Assembly: GCA_029067025.1 (NCBI GenBank)
Contig: JAIEFH010000270.1
Coordinates: 1-14,187 of the forward strand
Reading direction: 5' to 3'
Length of the DNA: 14,187 nucleotides
Source of the DNA: Oscillospiraceae bacterium
GTDB taxonomy: Bacteria > Bacillota > Clostridia > Oscillospirales > Oscillospiraceae
Part shown: positions 6,379 through 13,161 of the stretch, one piece after another
How positions within the stretch are numbered: the stretch's first letter is position 1
How the letters are laid out: each line of letters opens with the position of its first letter
Notes under the pieces: generated by a model
What the model was told of the DNA's origin: nothing
The model's input: only the letters and a program-made list of their open reading frames with translations
Database searches by the model: none
Translations under genes and position numbers: made by a program

Positions 6379-6419
6379 AGGACAGGGCGGCAGTGGGAAA
6401 ACTGCCGCTCTGTTGTCCT
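6379..6419 (+). terminator. GC-rich hairpin after the ANTAR gene, possible terminator
   Basis: GCGGCAGT (6387-6394) and ACTGCCGC (6401-6408) form a perfect 8-bp stem around GGGAAA. An outer AGGACA (6379-6384) / TGTCCT (6414-6419) stem is separated from it by an uneven internal loop. It starts five bases after the ANTAR stop. No T-run follows, so termination may be partial, and dapF could be reached by read-through. I see no clear promoter for dapF in the remaining 39 bases. Confidence 0.4.
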
Positions 6420-6458
6420 CCCGTTTGGCTTCCCAATCGGCAAACAGGAGGGACGGCC

Positions 6459-7253
6459 ATGGAATTCACCAAAATGCACGGCCTGGGAAACGACTACATT
6501 TTCCTGAACTGCATGGGATCCACACCCGACAACCTGGGCGAACTGGCCCGCCGCCTGTCCCACCGCCGCTTCGGCGTGGGCGGGGACGGCATCATCTGCG
6601 TCTGCCCGTCGAGCCGTGCGGACTTCAAAATGCGGATGTTCAACGCCGACGGCTCCGAGGGGGCCATGTGCGGCAACGGCATCCGCTGCTTTGGCAAATA
6701 CGTCTACGATAAGGGGCTGACGGATCAGCAGCACCTCACGATCGAGACTCTGGCGGGGGAGCGGGAGCTGTCCCTGATGATTCAAGAGAAAAAGGCGTAC
6801 GCCGCCGTGGTGGACATGGGGGTGCCCGCGGTCGCTTCGCCGCTGGAGCTGACCGTCGGGGAGGGGCACTGGCGCGCCGTTCCCGTATCCATGGGCAACC
6901 CCCACGCGGTCATCGAGGCGGACGACCCCGCCGCCCTGGATCTGGGGACGATCGGCCCCGGTGTGGAGCGGAATCCCGCCTTTCCCCACCGGGTGAACGT
7001 GGAGTTCATCCGCGTTCTGAACCGGGGGGAATTGGAGATGCGCGTCTGGGAGCGGGGCAGCGGCGAGACCATGGCCTGCGGCACCGGGGCGTGCGCGGCG
7101 GCAGCCGCCATGATGACCGCCGGGAAACTGGACCGGGAGGTGGTGGTCCACCTGGCCGGGGGGGATTTGTCCGTCCGCTGGGACGAAAAATCCGGCCATG
7201 TGTTCATGACCGGCCCCGCCGTCACCGTTTTTGATGGCAAACTTGACAATTGA
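6459..7253 (+). CDS. dapF: Diaminopimelate epimerase
   Basis: DapF converts LL-diaminopimelate to meso-diaminopimelate without a cofactor, using two cysteines as acid and base. Meso-DAP feeds lysine and the peptidoglycan stem peptide. The protein is 264 residues, slightly short but within the family. HGLGNDYIFLN (7-17), GGDGIICV, NADGSEGAMCGNGIRCFG with Cys71, NPHAV (147-151) and GSGETMACGTGAC with Cys207 are all present, so both catalytic cysteines are in place. The ATG at 6459 is chosen because AGGAGG (6446-6451) lies seven bases upstream and the family motif begins at once; an earlier in-frame ATG at 6393 falls inside a hairpin. The stop codon overlaps the -35 of the dapL promoter. Being next to dapL, which makes its substrate, supports the call. 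Confidence 0.95.
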   Translation: MEFTKMHGLGNDYIFLNCMGSTPDNLGELARRLSHRRFGVGGDGIICVCPSSRADFKMRMFNADGSEGAMCGNGIRCFGKYVYDKGLTDQQHLTIETLAGERELSLMIQEKKAYAAVVDMGVPAVASPLELTVGEGHWRAVPVSMGNPHAVIEADDPAALDLGTIGPGVERNPAFPHRVNVEFIRVLNRGELEMRVWERGSGETMACGTGACAAAAAMMTAGKLDREVVVHLAGGDLSVRWDEKSGHVFMTGPAVTVFDGKLDN

Positions 7254-7279
7254 CCGCGCCGCCCCTTTTGCGGTAGAAT
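7250..7279 (+). promoter_or_regulatory. Promoter for dapL, overlapping the dapF stop
   Basis: TTGACC (7250-7255) and TAGAAT (7274-7279) are separated by 18 bases. The start would be near 7286, leaving a leader of about 25 bases. The dapF TGA lies inside the -35. An alternative TTGACA at 7243-7248 is too far from the -10. Confidence 0.6.
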
Positions 7280-7310
7280 GATTTAAACAAATAAAGCAAG
7301 GAGTGGTCTC

Positions 7311-8528
7311 ATGGCCCACGTCAATCAGAACTTTCGCAAGCTGCCGGGGGGCTACCTGTTCCCGGAGATCGGCCGCAGGGTGCGGGCCTTTTCCGCGCAG
7401 AACCCGCCCATGCCCCTGATCCGCCTGGGCATCGGCGACGTGACCCAGCCCCTGGCCCCCGTGGTGGTGGACGCCATGGTGAAGGCGTCCAAAGAGATGG
7501 GGGTGAAGGAGACCTTCCGGGGCTACTGCGAGGAGACCTGCTGCGCCTATGACTTCCTGCGCTTCGCCATCCGTGACTCCTACAAGGAGCGGGGGGTGGA
7601 CATCGCCGACGACGAGATTTTTGTCTCCGACGGTGCGAAAAGCGACTGCGGCAATATCGGCGACATCTTCTCGGTGGACAACGTGGTGGCGGTATGCGAC
7701 CCGGTGTACCCGGTGTATGTGGACACCAACGCCATGGCGGGGAGGGCCGGCGACCACGACGGGGAGAAGTGGACAAATCTGGTCTATCTGCCCTGCACGG
7801 CGGAGAACGGCTTCTTCCCCGAGCTGCCCCAGGGGAAAGCGCCTGACCTCATTTACATCTGCTCCCCCAACAACCCCACCGGCACGGCGGCGACGAAGGA
7901 GCAGCTCAAGGTCTGGGTGGACTACGCCAACGCCCATGACAGCGTGATTTTGTACGACTCCGCCTATGAGGCGTTTATCCGCGAGGAGGGGGTCCCCCAC
8001 AGCATCTTTGAGGTGGAGGGGGCCAAGACCTGCGCCATCGAGTTCCGCTCCTTCTCCAAGACCGCCGGGTTCACCGGCACCCGCTGCGCCTACACCGTAA
8101 TCCCCAAGGCGCTGGAGCGGGACGGCGCGTCCCTGAACGCGCTGTGGAACCGCCGCCAGGGCACCAAGTTCAACGGCGTGCCCTATGTGATCCAGCGGGC
8201 GGCGGAGGCGGTGTTCACCGACGAGGGCAGGGCCCAGACAAAGGCCGCCATTGACTACTACCTGAACAACGCCAAGGTCATCCGGGAGGGCCTGACCGCC
8301 GCCGGGCTGACGGTGTACGGCGGGGTGAACGCCCCGTACCTGTGGGTGGAAACGCCCCACCATACGCCGTCCTGGGACTTCTTCGACCTGCTGCTGAAAC
8401 AGGCGTGCGTGGTCACTACCCCCGGCGCGGGCTTTGGCCCCAGCGGGGAGGGGTACATCCGGGTCACCGCCTTCGGCGATGCGGACGCCACCCGCGAAGC
8501 GGTGCGGCGCATCGTCGCGGTATTATAA
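7311..8528 (+). CDS. dapL: LL-diaminopimelate aminotransferase
   Basis: DapL makes LL-diaminopimelate directly from tetrahydrodipicolinate, taking the amino group from glutamate and bypassing the acyl-intermediate DAP pathways. It is a cytoplasmic PLP enzyme of the class I/II aminotransferase fold. The protein is 405 residues, typical for DapL. The N-terminus NFRKLPGGYLFPEI and LIRLGIGDVTQPL (36-48) are characteristic. SPNNPTGT (185-192), YDSAYEAFI (215-223) and SFSKTAGFTGTRCAY with the PLP lysine Lys250 are clear. One stretch is odd: where I expect GYGPEQGY, this protein has GYCEETCCAY (71-80), two residues longer and with three cysteines, near the active-site entrance. The start has AAGGAG (7298-7303) seven bases upstream. 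A promoter sits just in front, and gltB follows after a terminator-like hairpin. Confidence 0.94.
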   Translation: MAHVNQNFRKLPGGYLFPEIGRRVRAFSAQNPPMPLIRLGIGDVTQPLAPVVVDAMVKASKEMGVKETFRGYCEETCCAYDFLRFAIRDSYKERGVDIADDEIFVSDGAKSDCGNIGDIFSVDNVVAVCDPVYPVYVDTNAMAGRAGDHDGEKWTNLVYLPCTAENGFFPELPQGKAPDLIYICSPNNPTGTAATKEQLKVWVDYANAHDSVILYDSAYEAFIREEGVPHSIFEVEGAKTCAIEFRSFSKTAGFTGTRCAYTVIPKALERDGASLNALWNRRQGTKFNGVPYVIQRAAEAVFTDEGRAQTKAAIDYYLNNAKVIREGLTAAGLTVYGGVNAPYLWVETPHHTPSWDFFDLLLKQACVVTTPGAGFGPSGEGYIRVTAFGDADATREAVRRIVAVL

Positions 8529-8539
8529 AATAGAAACCA

Positions 8540-8603
8540 AAAACCGGCCCAACGGGGGGCAGGAGGGGGGAAACTTCCTCCTTACCTCTGCTGGGCCGGT
8601 TTT
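8540..8603 (+). terminator. Terminator-like hairpin before gltB (candidate attenuator)
   Basis: The outer stem pairs AAAACCGGCCCA (8540-8551) with TGGGCCGGTTTT (8592-8603) over 12 bp. Inside, AGGAGG with following G's (8561-8569) pairs with 8574-8582 around a GAAA loop, and a short GCA/TGC segment extends the structure. The outer 3' arm ends in TTTT and continues CGTTTGG. It starts 11 bases after the dapL stop and ends five bases before the gltB ribosome site. Every gltB transcript started upstream must cross it. It may terminate dapL transcripts in part, or be a regulated attenuator. Confidence 0.65.
8547..8560 (+). promoter_or_regulatory. Weak candidate ANTAR hexaloop in the gltB leader
   Basis: GCCC (8547-8550) pairs with GGGC (8557-8560) around AACGGG, a six-base loop with A first and G fourth as ANTAR proteins require. 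It overlaps the 5' arm of the terminator-like hairpin, as an antiterminator should. The run of six G's lets several registers pair, so this match could be chance. Confidence 0.25.
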
Positions 8604-8608
8604 CGTTT

Positions 8609-8613
8609 GGAGG
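8609..8613 (+). promoter_or_regulatory. gltB ribosome binding site
   Basis: GGAGG is followed by three in-frame ATGs at 8614, 8620 and 8623. The first touches the site and cannot be used; 8620 (six bases away) and 8623 (nine bases) are both workable. The hairpin in front ends five bases before this site, so structure there could also affect ribosome access. Confidence 0.75.
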
Positions 8614-8619
8614 ATGGAT

Positions 8620-11600
8620 ATGATGAAGCAAGAGCGGGAGCGGATACAGGGGCCGCTGTACGACCCCCGGTTCGAGCACGACAACTGCGGCATTGGGGCC
8701 GTGGTGGACATCAAGGGCCGGAAAACCCACCAGACAGTGGACGACGCGCTGAAGATCGTGGAAAAGCTGGAGCACCGGGCGGGCAAGGATGCCGAGGGCC
8801 AGACCGGCGACGGCGTGGGCATTCTGGTGCAAATTTCCCATGAGTTTTTTGTGAAAGCGGCGGGGGAGTGCGGCATCGCCCTGGGGGATGAGCGGGATTA
8901 CGGCATCGGGATGTTCTTCTTCCCCCAGGAGACCCTGCGCCGGAATCAGGCCATGAAGATGTTCGAGCTCATCGTGGCCCGGGAGGGGATGGAGTTCATC
9001 GGCTGGCGGGAGGTGCCGGTGTGCCCCGAGGTATTGGGGCATAAGGCGCTGGCCAAAATGCCCCGGATCATGCAGGGCTTTGTCCGCCGCCCGGACAAGC
9101 TGGCAAAGGGGCTGGAATTCGACCGGCGGCTGTATATCGCCCGCCGGGAGTTCGAGCAGTCCAACGACAATACATACGTGGCGTCCCTGTCCAGCCGGAC
9201 GATTGTCTACAAGGGGATGTTCCTGGTGGGCCAGCTGCGGCAGTTCTACCCCGATCTGCAAAGCGAGGCGTATACCTCCGCCATCGCCCTGGTTCACTCC
9301 CGGTTCTCCACCAACACCAATCCCTCCTGGGAGCGGGCCCACCCCAACCGCCTGATCCTCCACAACGGGGAAATCAACACCATCCGGGGCAACGTGGACC
9401 GGATGCTGGCCCGGGAGGAGACCATGCACGCCCCGGTGTGGGAGGAGGACATGGACAAGGTGTTCCCGGTGGTGAATGTGGACGGCTCGGACTCCGCCAT
9501 GCTGGACAACACCTTGGAATTCCTGGTGATGAGCGGCATGGAGCTGCCCCTGGCGGTGATGATCTGCATCCCGGAGCCGTGGATGAAGGACGAGAACCTG
9601 TCCCGGGCCCGCCGGGATCTGTACCAATATTACGCCGTCATGATGGAGCCCTGGGACGGCCCCGCCGCCATCCTGTTCTCCGACGGCGACCAGGTGGGGG
9701 CGGTGCTGGATCGCAACGGCCTGCGCCCCTCCCGGTACTATGTCACCGACGACGACCGGCTGATTTTGTCCTCCGAGGTGGGGGTGCTGGACATCGACCC
9801 CGCCCACATCGTGGGCAAATCCCGGCTGGAGCCGGGGAAGATGCTGCTGGTGGATACTGTCCAGGGCCGCGTCATCGGCGACAGCGAGATCAAAGAGGGC
9901 TACGCCGGGCGCAACCCCTACGGCGAGTGGCTGGACAGGAATCTGGTAAAGCTGAAGGATCTGCCCATCCCCAACAAGCGCGTGGAGCGGTACAGCCCAG
10001 AGCGCCGCGCCCAGGTGCAGAAGGCCTTTGGCTACACCTATGAGGACGTGAAGGACGCCATCCTGCCCATGGCCCGCACCGGCGCGGAGAGCACCGCCGC
10101 CATGGGCGCGGACGTTCCGCTGGCAGTGCTGTCCAGCCACGACCAGCCTTTGTTCAGCTACTTCCGGCAGCTCTTCGCCCAGGTGACCAACCCGCCCATC
10201 GACGCCATCCGGGAGGAGATCGTCACCGATACCACCGTGTACGTGGGCGACGACGGCAACCTGCTGGAGGAGCGGGGGTCGAACTGCCGGGTGCTGCAAA
10301 TCCATAACCCCATTCTGACCTCCGTGGATCTGATGAAGATCCGCGCCATGGACAAGCCGGGCTTCCATGTGGAGACGGTGTCCCTGCTCTACTTTAAAAA
10401 TATGCCCCTGAAGCGGGCGCTGGATCAGATGAAGATCGCCGCGGACCGGGCCTATCGCAACGGGGCCAACATCATCATCCTGTCCGACCGGGGGGTGGAC
10501 GAGAACCATGTGGCTATCCCGTCCCTGCTGGCGGTGTCTTGCCTGGAGCAGCACCTGGTGCGCACCCGCAAGCGTACGGCGGTGTCCGTGATTTTGGAGT
10601 CCGCCGAGCCCCGGGACGTCCACCACTTCGCCGCTCTGCTGGGCTACGGCGCCCGGGCCATCAACCCCTATCTGGCCCAGGAGACCATCGGCCAGCTCAT
10701 CGACGAGGGGCTGCTGGACAAGGACTTCGGCGCGGCGGTGGACGACTACGACAAGGCCGTTTTGAAGGGCATCGTAAAGATCGCCTCCAAAATGGGCATT
10801 TCCACCATCCAGTCCTACCAGTCCGCCCAGATTTTCGAGGCCGTCGGCATCGCGAAGGACGTGGTGGACGAATACTTTACCAACACCGTCTCCCGGGTGG
10901 GGGGCATCGGGCTGAAGGAGATCGAGCGGCTGGTGGACAAGAACCACAGCCGGGCCTTTGACCCCCTGGGCCTGGGCGTGGATAAAACACTGGATTCTGT
11001 GGGTACCCACAAGGCCCGCTCGGGGCAGGAAGATCATATGTATAACCCCAAGACCATCCACCTGCTCCAGCAGTCCACCCGCACCGGGGATTACGGCCTG
11101 TTCAAGCAGTACAGCGCCCTGGTGGACGATGAGACCTGTCCCCACACCCTCCGGGGGCTGATGGAGATGAAGTACGCCGACGAGCCCATCCCCATCGACG
11201 AAGTGGAGAGCGTGGACTCCATTGTCAAGCGCTTCAAAACCGGGGCCATGAGCTACGGCTCCATCTCCCAGGAAGCCCACGAGTGTATGGCTCAGGCCAT
11301 GAATCTGCTGGGGGGCAAGTCCAACTCCGGCGAGGGCGGCGAGCGGCCTGAACGGCTGAAGTCCGACCGCTGTTCCGCCATCAAGCAGGTGGCTTCCGGG
11401 CGGTTCGGCGTCACCAGCGAGTATCTGGTGAGCGCAAAAGAAATCCAGATCAAAATGGCCCAGGGGGCCAAGCCCGGCGAGGGCGGCCACCTGCCGGGGA
11501 AAAAGGTCTACCCCTGGATTGCCAAGACCCGGTACTCCACCCCCGGAGTGTCGCTGATTTCTCCGCCGCCCCACCATGACATCTATTCCATTGAGGATCT

Positions 11601-13161
11601 GGCCCAGCTCATCTACGACCTGAAAAACGCCAACCGTCAGGCCCGCATCTCCGTCAAGCTGGTCAGCGAGGCGGGCGTGGGCACCGTGGCGGCGGGTGTG
11701 GCCAAGGCGGGCGCCCAGGTGGTGCTCATCTCCGGCTGGGACGGCGGCACCGGGGCTGCCCCCCGCACCTCCATCCACAACGCGGGCCTGCCCTGGGAGC
11801 TGGGGCTTGCGGAAACCCACCAGACCCTGATCCAGAACGACCTGCGCTCCCGGGTGGTGGTGGAGACCGACGGCAAGCTGATGACCGGCCGGGATGTTGC
11901 CATCGCCTGTATGCTGGGGGCGGAGGAGTTCGGCTTTGCCACCGCGCCGCTGGTCACCATGGGCTGTGTGATGATGCGCGTGTGCAACCTGGACACCTGC
12001 CCCGTGGGTGTGGCAACGCAGAATCCCGAGCTGCGCAAGCGTTTCCAGGGCAAGCCGGAGTACGTGGTCAACTTCATGCGCTTTATCGCCCAGGAGCTGC
12101 GGGAGCATATGGCAAAGCTGGGCGTGCGCACCGTGGACGAGCTGGTGGGCCGCACCGACCTGCTGAAAAAGCGGGACAAGGCGGTGAACGACCGGGCTGC
12201 CACCGTGGATCTGTCCGTTATTCTGGACAATCCCTACGTAGGGGAAGGGTACAAGACCCACTTTGACTCCGCCGATATTTACGACTTCCATCTGGAGCAG
12301 ACCGTGGACCAGTCTGTTCTGCTGGCAAAGATGGGTTCTGCCCTGAAAAAGGGCCAGAAAAAGCAGCTCTCTCTGGACGTCACCTCCACCGACCGGGCCG
12401 TGGGGACGATTTTCGGCTCTGACATCACCCGCCTCCACGGGGAGGGGCTGGAGGAGGACACCTTCACCGTCCATTGCTCCGGCGGCGGTGGACAGTCCTT
12501 CGGGGCGTTCATCCCCAAGGGGCTGACCCTGGAGCTGGAGGGCGACTCCAACGACTACTTCGGCAAGGGGCTGTCCGGCGGCAAGCTGGCGGTCTATCCG
12601 CCGAAAGCCGCCCATTATAAGGCGGATGAGAACATCATCATCGGCAACGTGGCCCTGTACGGGGCTACCTCCGGCAAGGCGTTCATCGCGGGTGTGGCCG
12701 GGGAGCGGTTCGCCGTGCGCAACTCCGGGGCTGTGGCCGTGGTGGAGGGCGTGGGCGACCACGGCTGCGAGTACATGACCGGGGGCCGGGTGGTCGTCCT
12801 CGGCGAGACGGGCAAGAACTTCGCCGCGGGCATGAGCGGCGGCATCGCCTACGTCTGGGACCCCCGGCGGGATCTGTACCTGCGGGTGAACAAGGAACTG
12901 GTGTCCATCGAACCGGTGAGGTCGAAGCACGACCTGGAAGAGCTGCGCTCCCTGATCGCCCAGCATGTGGAGGCCACCGGCTCGGAGAAGGGCAAGGCGA
13001 TCCTGGCGGACTTCGAGCACAGTTCCGAAAGCTTCAAGAAGATCCTGCCCCGGGACTACGACCAGATTTTGAAAGCCATCGCCCAGTTCGAGGAGCGGGG
13101 CATGGGCCATGACGAGGCGGAGATAGAGGCGTTTTACGCCGTGACGGGAGGTGCGAAGTAA
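8620..13161 (+). CDS. gltB: Glutamate synthase (GOGAT), large subunit
   Basis: This subunit splits glutamine, channels the ammonia, and forms glutamate on 2-oxoglutarate with electrons from GltD. The protein is 1513 residues, a usual length. A 22-residue propeptide precedes Cys23 (DNCGIGAVV), which becomes the N-terminal nucleophile of the class II amidotransferase domain (about 23-430), with HSRFSTNT near 226 and HNGEINT near 248. A central linker domain follows. The FMN synthase domain has GAMSYGSIS near 875, GEGGERP, and GWDGGTGAAPRTS near 1040. The 3Fe-4S ligands are Cys1116, Cys1122 and Cys1127 (C-X5-C-X4-C). The C-terminal part (about 1260-1430) is the glycine-rich GXGXG structural domain. 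The ATG at 8620 is preferred from the ribosome-site spacing; 8623 is possible. The stop overlaps the gltD start by one base, so the two are translationally coupled. No dedicated promoter was found; transcription probably comes from the dapL promoter through the hairpin in front. Confidence 0.97.
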   Translation: MMKQERERIQGPLYDPRFEHDNCGIGAVVDIKGRKTHQTVDDALKIVEKLEHRAGKDAEGQTGDGVGILVQISHEFFVKAAGECGIALGDERDYGIGMFFFPQETLRRNQAMKMFELIVAREGMEFIGWREVPVCPEVLGHKALAKMPRIMQGFVRRPDKLAKGLEFDRRLYIARREFEQSNDNTYVASLSSRTIVYKGMFLVGQLRQFYPDLQSEAYTSAIALVHSRFSTNTNPSWERAHPNRLILHNGEINTIRGNVDRMLAREETMHAPVWEEDMDKVFPVVNVDGSDSAMLDNTLEFLVMSGMELPLAVMICIPEPWMKDENLSRARRDLYQYYAVMMEPWDGPAAILFSDGDQVGAVLDRNGLRPSRYYVTDDDRLILSSEVGVLDIDPAHIVGKSRLEPGKMLLVDTVQGRVIGDSEIKEGYAGRNPYGEWLDRNLVKLKDLPIPNKRVERYSPERRAQVQKAFGYTYEDVKDAILPMARTGAESTAAMGADVPLAVLSSHDQPLFSYFRQLFAQVTNPPIDAIREEIVTDTTVYVGDDGNLLEERGSNCRVLQIHNPILTSVDLMKIRAMDKPGFHVETVSLLYFKNMPLKRALDQMKIAADRAYRNGANIIILSDRGVDENHVAIPSLLAVSCLEQHLVRTRKRTAVSVILESAEPRDVHHFAALLGYGARAINPYLAQETIGQLIDEGLLDKDFGAAVDDYDKAVLKGIVKIASKMGISTIQSYQSAQIFEAVGIAKDVVDEYFTNTVSRVGGIGLKEIERLVDKNHSRAFDPLGLGVDKTLDSVGTHKARSGQEDHMYNPKTIHLLQQSTRTGDYGLFKQYSALVDDETCPHTLRGLMEMKYADEPIPIDEVESVDSIVKRFKTGAMSYGSISQEAHECMAQAMNLLGGKSNSGEGGERPERLKSDRCSAIKQVASGRFGVTSEYLVSAKEIQIKMAQGAKPGEGGHLPGKKVYPWIAKTRYSTPGVSLISPPPHHDIYSIEDLAQLIYDLKNANRQARISVKLVSEAGVGTVAAGVAKAGAQVVLISGWDGGTGAAPRTSIHNAGLPWELGLAETHQTLIQNDLRSRVVVETDGKLMTGRDVAIACMLGAEEFGFATAPLVTMGCVMMRVCNLDTCPVGVATQNPELRKRFQGKPEYVVNFMRFIAQELREHMAKLGVRTVDELVGRTDLLKKRDKAVNDRAATVDLSVILDNPYVGEGYKTHFDSADIYDFHLEQTVDQSVLLAKMGSALKKGQKKQLSLDVTSTDRAVGTIFGSDITRLHGEGLEEDTFTVHCSGGGGQSFGAFIPKGLTLELEGDSNDYFGKGLSGGKLAVYPPKAAHYKADENIIIGNVALYGATSGKAFIAGVAGERFAVRNSGAVAVVEGVGDHGCEYMTGGRVVVLGETGKNFAAGMSGGIAYVWDPRRDLYLRVNKELVSIEPVRSKHDLEELRSLIAQHVEATGSEKGKAILADFEHSSESFKKILPRDYDQILKAIAQFEERGMGHDEAEIEAFYAVTGGAK

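Noticed and set aside
6393..6458. 22-residue N-terminal extension of dapF
   Set aside because: The first ATG lies inside a hairpin without a ribosome site. AGGAGG before 6459 gives the conserved MEFTKMHGLGNDY start.
6303..8363. 686-codon open frame antisense to dapF and dapL
   Set aside because: It spans two genes and their intergenic promoter, and has shadow composition.
8477..8514. CGATGCG / CGCATCG inverted repeat within the dapL 3' end
   Set aside because: It lies wholly in conserved coding sequence of high GC, where stems of this size are frequent. There is no T-run or positional logic.
8508..8519. Extra hexaloop (ATCGTC, A first and G fourth) at the end of dapL as a first ANTAR hairpin
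   Set aside because: The stem is only three base pairs, lies in coding sequence, and is far from the second candidate. Such matches are common by chance in GC-rich DNA.
8434..8619. Upstream extension of gltB
   Set aside because: It overlaps the end of dapL in another frame and the hairpin, and would lengthen the propeptide with unconserved residues. GGAGG supports 8620 or 8623.
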